Below the pieces are notes generated by a model. The model saw only the letters and a list, made by a program, of their open reading frames with translations. It did not search any database and was not told where the DNA came from. Below are positions 7,749-15,225 of a stretch of DNA of 64,000 nucleotides, piece after piece. Source of the DNA: DASPKT01 sp035626475 (lineage in GTDB: Bacteria; Pseudomonadota; Alphaproteobacteria; Azospirillales; Azospirillaceae). Both the position numbers and the translations under genes were made by a program. Position 1 is the first letter of the stretch. Every line of letters starts with the position of its first letter. The stretch spans positions 62,001 to 126,000 of the forward strand of contig DASPNP010000032.1 of the NCBI GenBank assembly GCA_035626475.1. The letters run 5' to 3'.

Positions 7749-7799
7749 GGCATGTCGATGCGCGCTGAGGTGACGCTCATCCCTGACCCCACTCTCTAC

Positions 7800-7942
7800 C
7801 CGTCATGCCCGCGGAGGCGGGGATCCAGGTGACGAGCGTGCTATCCGACCCGGGAAATGGCGCAAAGAACCGCGGCGCGCCCCTTCTTCCTTGCTCCGCT
7901 GCTAAGGGAATGCCTGGGTCCCCGCCTCCGCGGGGATGACGG
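7800..7942. repeat. Intergenic inverted repeat, family A (copy 1)
   Basis: Arms of about 30 bases, CCGTCATgCCCGCGGAGG... at 7800-7829 and ...CCTCCGCGGGGATGACGG at 7913-7942, are near-perfect inverse complements around an 83-base core. The same arms recur at 27939-28081 and 33860-34001, and diverged at 53908-54069. It fills most of the 346-base gap between scoB and the metallo-hydrolase gene; the rest holds the scoB terminator. Confidence 0.85.
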
Positions 7943-8037
7943 TTGAGAGGGCGGGACAGCCGGTGAGGCCGGACTCCGGGCTTGAACCTCCCACCGGACG
8001 CGGCATCCTCGTTCCACTGCACATCACGGAGAGCGCC

Positions 8038-9060
8038 ATGCCCCGCACCCCCGCCCAGCCCTGCGACTGCTCCCGCCGAGGCTTCCTCGGCCATGCGCTG
8101 GGCTGCGGCGCCTATGTCATGGCCGGGCTGGCGCTGGCGAGCGTGCCGGAGCGGCGCGCCTTCGCCGCCGACAAGGCCGACGCCGCGCTGGTGACCACGC
8201 CCTTCGCCCGCATCGAGAAGGTGGCGGACGGCGCCTGGGCGGTGATTTCCACCCCATTCGGCCCGAACGGGGCGCGCGGCGACCGCACCACCCTGTCGAA
8301 CGGCGGCATCATCGCCGGCCGGGACGGGGTGCTGCTGGTCGAGGGCTTCATGACGCCGGAGGGGGCCGCTTGGCTATCGGCCGCTGCCGAGCAGCTGACC
8401 GGCCGGCGCCCGACCCATGTGGTGGTGACCCATTACCATGCCGACCATGTCGGGGGGCTGGCCGGCTACAGCCGTGACGGCAAGGGGCCTGAGATCGTCG
8501 CGACGTCCCGCACCAAGGACTTGGTGGCTGAACGAGTGGCGGCGCCGACCGGCGAGGCGAAGAACGGCTTGCGCCCGACCTCGGGCCGCGTCGCCCTGCC
8601 CACCCTGCTGCTGGAGGGGGACGGGCCGGCGGAGATCGATCTGGGCGGTCGCACCGTGCGGCTGGTGCCGGCCTCGGGCCATACCGACAGCGATCTGCGG
8701 GTGGAGCTGGTGGAGCCGCGCGTCGTCTTCGCCGGCGATCTGGTCTGGCAGGGCATCTTTCCGAACTATGTCGACGCTGTACCCAGCAAATGGGCCGCCG
8801 CCGTACGCGACATACTGAAGGAGGATCAGGCGGCAATCGTCCCCGGCCATGGCGGTGCCGGGACGGGGCGGAGCCTGCGTCCCTTCCTGGACCTGCTGGG
8901 GTCGGTGGAGCAGGCGGCACGGGCGGCGCACAAGGCGGGCAAGCCGGCCGACATCGCCGGGGCGGAGTTCAAGCCCGACGCCGCGCTGGGCAACTGGACC
9001 CTGTTCAGCCCGCGCTTCCACGGCACGGCCTTCGCCGCCTGGTACAAGGAACTGGGCTGA
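8038..9060 (+). CDS. Tat-exported MBL-fold metallo-hydrolase
   Basis: A 340-residue protein with a twin-arginine signal (SRRGFLG, R13-R14, then a hydrophobic stretch to about residue 42, ending AFA-AD). The metallo-beta-lactamase fold is shown by THYHADHVGG (HxHxDH), GHTDSD, the aspartate in FAGDLVW and the last histidine in VPGHGG, so the two-zinc site looks complete. Related periplasmic proteins are annotated as quinoprotein-relay or SoxH-like hydrolases. The true substrate is unknown, and I see no reason to call it an antibiotic-degrading enzyme. The start at 8038 has GGAG seven bases upstream; longer frames begin inside repeat A. Confidence 0.85.
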   Translation: MPRTPAQPCDCSRRGFLGHALGCGAYVMAGLALASVPERRAFAADKADAALVTTPFARIEKVADGAWAVISTPFGPNGARGDRTTLSNGGIIAGRDGVLLVEGFMTPEGAAWLSAAAEQLTGRRPTHVVVTHYHADHVGGLAGYSRDGKGPEIVATSRTKDLVAERVAAPTGEAKNGLRPTSGRVALPTLLLEGDGPAEIDLGGRTVRLVPASGHTDSDLRVELVEPRVVFAGDLVWQGIFPNYVDAVPSKWAAAVRDILKEDQAAIVPGHGGAGTGRSLRPFLDLLGSVEQAARAAHKAGKPADIAGAEFKPDAALGNWTLFSPRFHGTAFAAWYKELG

Positions 9061-9140
9061 GGAGGAATCGGGCTGACGGAACGGCGGGCCGCATCCCCTG
9101 TTGAGGCGGGTCTCAAAGCCTTCTGACCGGGGAGAGTGCT

Positions 9141-9806
9141 ATGGCTGGGCTCGAGAACGTACTGGGTGGACTGCTGGCGAGCGGCATGGGCGGGCGCAGC
9201 TCGCGCGGGCCGGCCTTCGCCACCTCCTCCATGACCGGCGGTCTGGCGGGCGGCGGCTTCAAGCAGCAGGCCGGCCTCGCGGCGCTGGGCTACCTCGCCT
9301 ACAAGGCCTACCAGAACATGAAGACGACCGACCCGGCCGCGATCCAGGCGCCGACGGTCCACGGCCAGGGCCAGGCGGCGCACGGCACCGGCCCGTCGCT
9401 GGGCGACCGGCTGAGCGACCTGATCTCGCGTGGGCCCGCCCCGGCGGAGGAGCCCTCCGCCCGCCTCGGCGACCAGAAGGCCATGCTGCTGATCCGCGCC
9501 ATGGTGGCCGCCGCCAATTCCGACGGCGTCATCAGCGAGGAGGAGCGCCGCACCATCCTGTCCAAGCTGGACGCCGCCGGCGCCGGGCCGGAGGAGCGCC
9601 GGCTGGTGGAGCGCGAGCTGGCCGACCCGCCCTCGCTGGACGACGTGGTCGCCGGCGTGCGCGACCCGGAGACGGCGCAGCAGGTCTACATCGCCTCGGA
9701 GATCGCCATCGGCCCCGGCAGCCACGGCGGCGAGAGCTATCTGCGCTACCTCGCCGACCGCCTGCGCCTGACGCCCCAGCAGATCGTGGATCTCCGGGTG
9801 GCGTGA
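9141..9806 (+). CDS. DUF533 / TerB-like protein
   Basis: A 221-residue protein. The first about 60 residues are glycine- and alanine-rich with one hydrophobic segment (AALGYLAYKAYQNM), as in YebE-type inner-membrane proteins. The C-terminal about 110 residues form a TerB-like helical domain, with the segment LLIRAMVAAANSDGVISEEER that often carries acidic metal-binding residues. DUF533 proteins are usually membrane-associated and of unknown function. The GGGGAG at 9129-9134 is a good ribosome site. The gene is alone, and a family B repeat follows its stop. Confidence 0.82.
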   Translation: MAGLENVLGGLLASGMGGRSSRGPAFATSSMTGGLAGGGFKQQAGLAALGYLAYKAYQNMKTTDPAAIQAPTVHGQGQAAHGTGPSLGDRLSDLISRGPAPAEEPSARLGDQKAMLLIRAMVAAANSDGVISEEERRTILSKLDAAGAGPEERRLVERELADPPSLDDVVAGVRDPETAQQVYIASEIAIGPGSHGGESYLRYLADRLRLTPQQIVDLRVA

Positions 9807-9820
9807 GGGCGGGGCCGAAT

Positions 9821-10020
9821 TATCCTTCTCCCCTTGCGGGAGAAGGATGGGGCCCCAAGCCCGCTTGGGGAGGATGAGGGGTGGACGGGGTATAGCCCCG
9901 GCCTCCTCTACGGCTGATCCTGGAACAGCGGGCGAGAACGTCCGCCCAGGGCGGCCGACCCCTCACCCTTCCCACGCTTCGCGCGGGCCCCTTCCCTCTC
10001 CCGCAAGGGGCGAGGGAAAA
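9821..10020. repeat. Intergenic inverted repeat, family B (copy 1)
   Basis: The left part TATCCTTCTCCCCTTGCGGG... is itself a hairpin ending AGAAGGAT. The right arm at 9988-10017 reads CTCTCCCGCAAGGGGCGAGGGA. Both flank a core with the phrase GGATGAGGGG/CCCCTCACCC. The right end lies 8 bases from the rnhA stop codon. Related copies are at 15790, 40510, 45321 and 62787. Confidence 0.85.
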
Positions 10021-10025
10021 ATCGG

Positions 10026-10493
10026 CTAAGGCCGGAACCGGCTGTCGCGCGCCTCGGCCAGGCCCTCGCGGGCGAGCTGGTCGGCGCGTTCGTTCTCCGG
10101 GTGGCCGGAATGGCCGCGGACCCAGTGGAACTCCACCTTGTGGCGCTCGGTGGCGGCCGACAGGCGCTGCCAGAGGTCGACATTCTTGACCGGCTTCTTG
10201 TCGGCCGTCACCCAGCCCTTGGCCCGCCAGCCATGGATCCATTTGGTGATGCCGTCGCGCAGGTACTGGCTGTCGGTGTGGAGGTTCACCTGCACCGGCC
10301 GCGTCAGGGCCTCCAGCGCCATGATGGCGGCCATCAACTCCATGCGGTTGTTGGTGGTGTCGGGCTCGCCGCCCTTCAGCTCCTTCTCCGTCCCGCCCCA
10401 GCGCAGGATGGCGCCCCAGCCGCCGGGTCCGGGATTGCCGCTGCAGGCGCCGTCGGTGAAGATGTCGACGACCGTCTTCAGGCCAGTGCTCAA
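10026..10493 (-). CDS. rnhA: Ribonuclease HI
   Basis: A 155-residue enzyme that cleaves the RNA strand of RNA-DNA hybrids. All catalytic residues are visible: D14 in IFTDGACSGNPG, E52 in NNRMELMAA, D74 in HTDSQYL, H128 in VRGHSG and D138 in NERADQLA. The length equals E. coli RNase HI. The gene follows thrB by three bases on the same strand, the usual thrB-rnhA pair of alphaproteobacteria. The third usual member, ispH, is displaced by the psp genes (see 14107). Confidence 0.97.
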   Translation of the reverse strand: MSTGLKTVVDIFTDGACSGNPGPGGWGAILRWGGTEKELKGGEPDTTNNRMELMAAIMALEALTRPVQVNLHTDSQYLRDGITKWIHGWRAKGWVTADKKPVKNVDLWQRLSAATERHKVEFHWVRGHSGHPENERADQLAREGLAEARDSRFRP

Positions 10494-10496
10494 CTC

Positions 10497-11462
10497 TCAG
10501 GCCTCCAGCCCGTATTCGCCGGGGCTTCCCACCTGCTGGTGGAAGCGCAGCTTGTGCAGATATTCCAGCGGGTCCTTGCGCTTCACCATCGCGCCGGCCG
10601 GCGTGTTCAGCCAGTCGTAGAGGCGCGTCAGCAGGAAGCGCAGCGCGCTGCCCCGGCACAGCAGCGGCAGGGCCGCCAGCTCCGCCGCCGACAGCGCCCG
10701 CTCGCGCCGGTAGCCCGCCAGCATCAGCCGCGCCTTGGTCACGTTGAAGCTGCCGTCGGGTTCGAAGCACCAGGCGTTCAGGCAGATCGCCAGATCGTAG
10801 GCCAGCAGGTCGGTGCAGGCGAAATAGAAGTCGATCAGCCCGGATAGCCTTCCGTCGCGGAAGAAGACATTGTCCGGGAACAGGTCGGCATGGATGACAC
10901 CCTTGGGCAGGTCGTCCGGCCAGCGCGCCTCGAGATGCGCCAGCTCGGCCCGCAGCACCGCCGCGAGCCCGGGCTTCACCTCGTCGGCGCGGGGCCCGGC
11001 GGCGTCCAACAGGGTGCGCCAGCCCGGCACCGACAGGGAATTGGCGCGCGCCAGGGGGAAGCCGGCGCCGGCCAGGTGCAGCTTCGCCAACCCCTGCCCC
11101 AGCTCGGCGCAATGACCCGGCAGCACCCGACGCGGCCACATGCCCGCCAGGAAGGTGACGATCACCGCCGGCCGGCCGCAGAGCGTGCGCAGCGCCTCGC
11201 CGTCGCGCGCGGGCACCGGCAGCGGGCATTCCACCCCACGGTCGGACAGGTGCCGCATCAGCCCCAGGAAGAAGGGCAGGTCGGCCGGGTCCACCCGCTT
11301 CTCATAGAGCGTCAGGATGTAGGGGCCGCGCTCCGTCACCAGCAGGTAGTTGGAGTTCTCCACCCCTTCGGCGATGCCCTTGCAGGACATGACCTCGCCG
11401 AGATCGTACTCGGCGACGAACGCGCGCAGATCCTCGTCGGAGACTTCGGTGTAGACGGCCAT
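10497..11462 (-). CDS. thrB: Homoserine kinase (APH-fold type)
   Basis: A 321-residue kinase of the aminoglycoside-phosphotransferase fold, the alphaproteobacterial ThrB type, which phosphorylates homoserine in threonine synthesis. Visible motifs are GIAEGVENSNYLL (nucleotide-binding), GVIHADLFPDNVFF (catalytic loop with the HxD aspartate) and LIDFYFACTDLLAYDLA (metal-binding). The start at 11462 gives the standard MAVYTEVSDEDL. It is upstream of rnhA in one operon. Confidence 0.95.
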   Translation of the reverse strand: MAVYTEVSDEDLRAFVAEYDLGEVMSCKGIAEGVENSNYLLVTERGPYILTLYEKRVDPADLPFFLGLMRHLSDRGVECPLPVPARDGEALRTLCGRPAVIVTFLAGMWPRRVLPGHCAELGQGLAKLHLAGAGFPLARANSLSVPGWRTLLDAAGPRADEVKPGLAAVLRAELAHLEARWPDDLPKGVIHADLFPDNVFFRDGRLSGLIDFYFACTDLLAYDLAICLNAWCFEPDGSFNVTKARLMLAGYRRERALSAAELAALPLLCRGSALRFLLTRLYDWLNTPAGAMVKRKDPLEYLHKLRFHQQVGSPGEYGLEA

Positions 11463-11640
11463 GACGCGTGGGTAGCGGTTTCCCTGTGCCCGGTCAATCG
11501 CCGCCGCGGGGACAAGTTGCGGCAGTCCTGAACAGGCACTTGGCGGATTTCACCACCCGTTGGCGAGAACCGCAATTAGATGGCGGCGACGCCACCGGTT
11601 TCGGTCCTCCAATCCGCCGCTCTAAAAATGTTTTCAGCCG

Positions 11641-11653
11641 TATCAATGACTTA
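11641..11653 (+). promoter_or_regulatory. IHF-like site upstream of the psp promoter
   Basis: TATCAATGACTTA fits the IHF consensus WATCAANNNNTTR at every position. It lies 17 bases before the sigma-54 promoter. At characterised psp promoters, IHF bends the DNA between the PspF enhancer sites and the promoter. PspF enhancer sites themselves could not be identified here. Confidence 0.6.
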
Positions 11654-11670
11654 GCAAGCGACCCCAACTC

Positions 11671-11686
11671 TGGCACGGCGGTTGCT
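11671..11686 (+). promoter_or_regulatory. Sigma-54 promoter of the psp operon
   Basis: TGGCACGGCGGTTGCT matches the sigma-54 consensus TGGCACG-N4-TTGCW exactly, with invariant GG (11672-11673) and GC (11684-11685) separated as required. Transcription would start near 11697, about 33 bases before the first small ORF. Sigma-54 control through PspF is the rule for proteobacterial psp genes. No pspF gene is in this window. Confidence 0.9.
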
Positions 11687-11729
11687 CTTATAGGTCCATG
11701 GCCGACGGCCAGAGATGGAGACCACCGAG

Positions 11730-11867
11730 ATGACCGCCCTTTCCCACAAGGCCAAGCTCCGCCGCCCCTTCCGTCACACCCTGCGGAGCTTGATACCCGG
11801 TCGCGAGATGGTACCCGCCCTGGCCGTCGGCCTGACCCTTTCCGCCTGCCTGTCGCAGCTCTTCTGA
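11730..11867 (+). CDS. Small basic membrane peptide at the head of the psp operon
   Basis: A 45-residue ORF between the sigma-54 promoter and pspA. The first half is strongly basic (HKAKLRRPFRHTLRSLIPGR). The second half, MVPALAVGLTLSACLSQLF, is a hydrophobic helix long enough to span or enter the membrane. GGAG at 11717-11720 precedes the ATG by nine bases; an in-frame ATG at 11715 would add five residues. The stop lies 24 bases before pspA. It occupies the place where other genomes have additional Psp membrane partners, but is too short to be PspB and shows no recognisable homology. A role as Psp membrane adaptor is inference. Confidence 0.55.
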   Translation: MTALSHKAKLRRPFRHTLRSLIPGREMVPALAVGLTLSACLSQLF

Positions 11868-11891
11868 TCCGCCACCGAAGGAATTCGCATC

Positions 11892-12554
11892 ATGGGCATC
11901 TTCTCCCGCCTCGGTGACATCGTCGACGCCAACCTGAACTCCCTGCTGGACCGCGCCGAGGACCCCGAGAAGCTGATCGGGCAGGTCATCCAGGAGATGG
12001 AGGACACGCTGGTCGAGATTCGCTCCGCCACCGTCCGCGGCATGGCGCAGCGCAAGGAGCTGACCGGCGCCTACCGGGCCTACGAGCTGGAGATGCTCGA
12101 CTGGGAGCGCAAGGCCGAGCTGGCGCTGTCCAAGAACCGCGAGGATCTGGCCCGCGCCGCGCTCTACGCCCGCTCCCGCATCAAGGACGCGGCCGAGCCC
12201 ATCGAGGAGCAGCTTTCCTTCATCGACCAGGCCCTGTCCCGCAACGCCGAGGACGTGGCGCTGCTGGAGGGCAAGCTGACCGAGGCCAAGGCGCGGCAGC
12301 GCGGGCTGGTCGCCCGCCACGCCACCGCCGCCGCCCGGCTGCGGGTCCGCACCCAGCTGCATGACGGCCGGATGGACGACGCGATGCGCGCCTTCGACGA
12401 GCTGCACCGCGAGCTGGACCATCTGGAGGGCCGCGCCGAGGTGATCGCCATGGGCCGCAACCGCGGCCTGGCGGCGGAGATCGACGCCCTGGCCGGCGAC
12501 GACAAGGTGACTGCCGAACTGGAGGCGATGAAGTCGCGGATCGCCGCCCGCTGA
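11892..12554 (+). CDS. pspA: Phage shock protein A
   Basis: A 220-residue ESCRT-III-like peripheral membrane protein that stabilises damaged inner membrane and, in proteobacteria, inhibits the activator PspF. The N-terminal amphipathic helix MGIFSRLGDIVDANLNSLLDRAEDP and the following EMEDTLVEIRSATV are typical, and the rest is long coiled coil (about 30-185). The gene is second in a sigma-54 operon and is followed 36 bases later by pspC. No pspB or pspD is present, so the system is compact. Confidence 0.96.
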   Translation: MGIFSRLGDIVDANLNSLLDRAEDPEKLIGQVIQEMEDTLVEIRSATVRGMAQRKELTGAYRAYELEMLDWERKAELALSKNREDLARAALYARSRIKDAAEPIEEQLSFIDQALSRNAEDVALLEGKLTEAKARQRGLVARHATAAARLRVRTQLHDGRMDDAMRAFDELHRELDHLEGRAEVIAMGRNRGLAAEIDALAGDDKVTAELEAMKSRIAAR

Positions 12555-12590
12555 CCCTCGCCCCGCAACCGACCTGACCGGAGAGACCCC

Positions 12591-12878
12591 GTGAAATCCT
12601 TCGACCGCATCAAGGCCAACATCAGCCGCAACCGCCTCTTCAAGAATCCCGACAAGGGCCTGCTCTTCGGCGTCTGCGCCGGGCTGGGCGACTATGTCGG
12701 GGTGCCGGCCCTGGCGGTGCGCATCGTCGCGGTGCTGGCCCTGCTCTGGTGGGGCCCCACGGTGGCCGTCGCCTACCTGATCGGCGCCTTCATCCTGAAC
12801 GCCCGGCCCAAGGACCGCTGGCAGGGCCGCATGGACCGGATGCGCGAGCGCCACGACCGCTGGGGCCGCAGCTACTGA
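12591..12878 (+). CDS. pspC: Phage shock protein C (PspC domain)
   Basis: A 95-residue membrane protein with the PspC domain at about residues 15-75: LFKNPDKGLLFGVCAGLGDYVGVPALAVRIV, then a transmembrane stretch ALLWWGPTVAVAYLIGAFIL. The C-terminal tail is basic (KDRWQGRMDRMRERHDRW). PspC is the envelope sensor that recruits PspA on membrane stress. The start is a GTG with GGAGAG at 12580-12585. Terminator hairpin follows at 12941. Confidence 0.93.
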   Translation: MKSFDRIKANISRNRLFKNPDKGLLFGVCAGLGDYVGVPALAVRIVAVLALLWWGPTVAVAYLIGAFILNARPKDRWQGRMDRMRERHDRWGRSY

Positions 12879-12940
12879 CGGCCTTGACTGAGACATGACG
12901 GAATACCGGTGGCGTCGGGCGGGATTGCCACCGGTCGCAA

Positions 12941-12982
12941 GGGCCCCGGCGGGACAACTCCCGCCGGGGCCCTAACCTTTTC
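12941..12982 (+). terminator. Terminator of the psp operon
   Basis: A perfect 14-bp stem, GGGCCCCGGCGGGA with TCCCGCCGGGGCCC, with a CAAC tetraloop, followed by TAACCTTTTC. It lies about 60 bases after the pspC stop. Confidence 0.85.
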
Positions 12983-13028
12983 AGGCACTCGTCCACAGCG
13001 GAATGAAGGTATACACCTGATAGGAGAG

Positions 13029-13057
13029 TTGCAATACCACTCCTACATGCGCATACT
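13029..13057 (+). promoter_or_regulatory. Possible sigma-70 promoter for the 13094 ORF
   Basis: TTGCAA, a 17-base spacer and CATACT lie in an unusually AT-rich stretch (12985-13075) after the psp terminator. Transcription would begin about 30 bases before the ORF at 13094. Confidence 0.4.
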
Positions 13058-13093
13058 ACTGTAGAGAGATAAACCGCACCCCGAGAAACCGTA

Positions 13094-13303
13094 ATGCTCA
13101 TCGGCAAGACCGCGCCCTCTTCGACGGCAGCCGCATCGCTCGGGTCATCCGCGCTGGAGCAGGCGAAGGCAGCGCTCTCGGCCAAGGCAGGTGCCGCGGC
13201 GGCAGGCGCGCCAGCCCCCGCCGACGTAAACGACAGCACGTCGATCAGCCCCCTCGGCAAGGCTCTCCAGGGAATGGCCGCGTCAGCGCCGACGATGTCG
13301 TGA
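13094..13303 (+). CDS. Hypothetical Ala/Ser-rich protein, probable N-terminal piece of a split gene
   Basis: A 69-residue product, low complexity, alanine- and serine-rich, ending STSISPLGKALQGMAASAPTMS. No known domain. Its stop overlaps the GTG of the next ORF (GTGA at 13300-13303). In the frame of the downstream ORF, the sequence just before the junction reads sensibly as GRVSADDVVNGLRYMARN, so the two ORFs may be one protein of about 330 residues interrupted by a one-base frame change between about 13255 and 13300. Alternatively they are two coupled genes. The ORF is absent from canonical psp or isp operons and looks like an insertion. Confidence 0.5.
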   Translation: MLIGKTAPSSTAAASLGSSALEQAKAALSAKAGAAAAGAPAPADVNDSTSISPLGKALQGMAASAPTMS

Positions 13304-14085
13304 ACGGGCTGCGCTACATGGCGCGCAACAGCCTGTTCCACCAGCGCTACGTCAAGGAGGCGCCGCGCACGCCCGACCAGGTGCAGGCGTCCAGGGATGC
13401 CGGGCTGGCGGCGGTCAGCCTGCAGGCGAGCCTCGCGGGAGAGGATCAGCTGTTCGCCCGCCGCAAGGACATCAAGGCCGCCTTCGAGAGAGGGGAAATC
13501 TCCGAGGAGGAGCGCAACTCCCGCATGGGGGAATTTCAGCGGGACTTGGCGGCGAGCGCGGCAGAGTCCGGGAAGCTGCCGGACGGGCGCGACATCGGCG
13601 ACATCGTATCGAAGGCACTCACCGTGAACTTCTCGACCTACGCGAAGGGATTCACGTCTATCGCTCTTGGCGAGGACGACTCGCCGGGGGGTCGCCTCGC
13701 CGCCCAGGTCGAGCTGGACGCCAACAACAGGCTCGGCGAACTCGGCACCAACTGGGCCAAGGTGGAGAACGAGTCCCTGGCGCGCTTCGCCGCCGAATAC
13801 GACCTGCCGGGCTTCGGCCGCGCGGCGCCCAAATCGATCCTGGCGGGCGTCGAACCGGCACCGGCGGTATCCGAGACCGCTCTCCGGTCGGTGGGAACGG
13901 CGCAAGTGCAGGGCCCCGTCACTCCTGCGCCCGCCGACGCCCGGGAGAAGGACGGGATGGCTGTGCTCGCGATGCTGCAATCCGCCCTGGACCGCGACGC
14001 GGCCGCCGGCAAGCCGGCCGGCATTCTCGAGACGTTCAAGCGGGTCCTGGATGGCGGCGCGGCGGGCACCGCGAAGCGGGTCTGA
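13300..14085 (+). CDS. Hypothetical protein downstream of the 13094 ORF
   Basis: A 261-residue product if started at the GTG (13300). It is mostly helical and charged in the first 150 residues (RKDIKAAFERGEISEEERNSRM), has no signal peptide or membrane segment, and ends in an Ala/Pro-rich linker and a short helix. I recognise no family. The open frame extends upstream of 13300 without a start codon, across the end of the preceding ORF, consistent with a frameshifted single gene. It converges on ispH with 21 bases between the stop codons. Confidence 0.55.
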   Translation: MNGLRYMARNSLFHQRYVKEAPRTPDQVQASRDAGLAAVSLQASLAGEDQLFARRKDIKAAFERGEISEEERNSRMGEFQRDLAASAAESGKLPDGRDIGDIVSKALTVNFSTYAKGFTSIALGEDDSPGGRLAAQVELDANNRLGELGTNWAKVENESLARFAAEYDLPGFGRAAPKSILAGVEPAPAVSETALRSVGTAQVQGPVTPAPADAREKDGMAVLAMLQSALDRDAAAGKPAGILETFKRVLDGGAAGTAKRV

Positions 14086-14106
14086 CCCTTTACAGGGTAT
14101 GCTCCC

Positions 14107-15081
14107 CTACTCCGCCGGCGCCACTTGGGCCTGACTGTCCGCCGTCAGCACGCGCGGCAGCTTGAAGACGACGTTCTCGGTGGCGGTGACCACCTCCTCC
14201 ACCGTCACCTCGAAGCGGTCGCGGCAGGCATCCAGCACCTCGCGGATCAGCACGTCGGGGGCGGACGCGCCGGCGGTGATGCCGAGCGTCTTGACGCCGG
14301 CCAGGCGCTGCCAGTCGATCTCGTGGGCGCGCTGCACCAGCACGGCGTCGCGGCAGCCATGGGTCGCCGCCACCTCCACCAGCCGCATGGAGTTGGACGA
14401 GTTGGGCGCGCCCAGCACCAGCAGCGCGTCGCAGCGCTCCGCGATCGCCTTCACCGCCGCCTGCCGGTTGGTGGTGGCGTAGCAGATGTCCTCCTTGCGC
14501 GGCCCGGCGATCTCGGGGAAGCGCTGGCGCAGCGCCGCCACGATGCCGGCGGTGTCGTCCACCGACAGGGTCGTCTGGGTGACGAAGGCGAGGTTGTCGG
14601 GGTCGGTCACGTGCAGCCGCGCCACGTCGGCCAGCGTCTCCACCAGCAGCACGGCGCCGTCGGGCAGCTGGCCCATGGTGCCAATGACCTCGGGATGGCC
14701 GGCATGGCCGATCAGCACGATCTGGCGCCCGGCCTCGAAATGCCGCTCGGCCTCGCGGTGGACCTTGCTGACCAGCGGGCAGGTGGCGTCGACATAGAGC
14801 AGCTGGCGCCGCTCCGCCTCGGCCGGAACCGACTTCGGCACGCCGTGGGCGGAAAAGACCACCGGGCGGCCGTCCGGCACCTCCGTCAGCTCGTCCACGA
14901 AGATGGCGCCCTTGGCCTCCAGGCTCTCCACCACGAAGCGGTTGTGGACGATCTCGTGCCGGACATAGACGGGCGCGCCGTACTTCTCCAGCGCCACCTC
15001 GACGATCTGGATAGCGCGGTCGACGCCGGCGCAGAAGCCGCGCGGGGCGGCGAGCAGGATCGTCAGGGCGGGCTTGGTCAT
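14107..15081 (-). CDS. ispH: 4-hydroxy-3-methylbut-2-enyl diphosphate reductase
   Basis: A 324-residue iron-sulfur enzyme, the last step of the MEP pathway, reducing HMBPP to IPP and DMAPP. The three cluster-binding cysteines are in APRGFCAGVDRA (C17), DATCPLVSKVH (about 101) and CYATTNRQ (about 200). The TQTTLSVDDT and NSSNSMRLVEVA substrate motifs are intact. In many alphaproteobacteria ispH is directly followed by thrB and rnhA on the same strand. Here they point the same way but are separated by about 2.6 kb of opposite-strand psp and hypothetical genes. Confidence 0.97.
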   Translation of the reverse strand: MTKPALTILLAAPRGFCAGVDRAIQIVEVALEKYGAPVYVRHEIVHNRFVVESLEAKGAIFVDELTEVPDGRPVVFSAHGVPKSVPAEAERRQLLYVDATCPLVSKVHREAERHFEAGRQIVLIGHAGHPEVIGTMGQLPDGAVLLVETLADVARLHVTDPDNLAFVTQTTLSVDDTAGIVAALRQRFPEIAGPRKEDICYATTNRQAAVKAIAERCDALLVLGAPNSSNSMRLVEVAATHGCRDAVLVQRAHEIDWQRLAGVKTLGITAGASAPDVLIREVLDACRDRFEVTVEEVVTATENVVFKLPRVLTADSQAQVAPAE

Positions 15082-15225
15082 GCTGGCTCGAACCGGTCGG
15101 AAAAGGGGTGGAACGAAGGGGTTAGGGGGCCGGGGACGCGGACTTGTGCCCGCACCCCGCCTTCTCTATTGTCGCGGTGCCGCGGCAGCGCGGCCCAGAG
15201 ACCTCGCATCAAGAGCGCCGCTTCG

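Noticed and set aside
8038..9060. Calling the MBL-fold protein a beta-lactamase
   Set aside because: The metal site alone does not indicate antibiotic hydrolysis, and the Tat-exported subgroup has other or unknown substrates.
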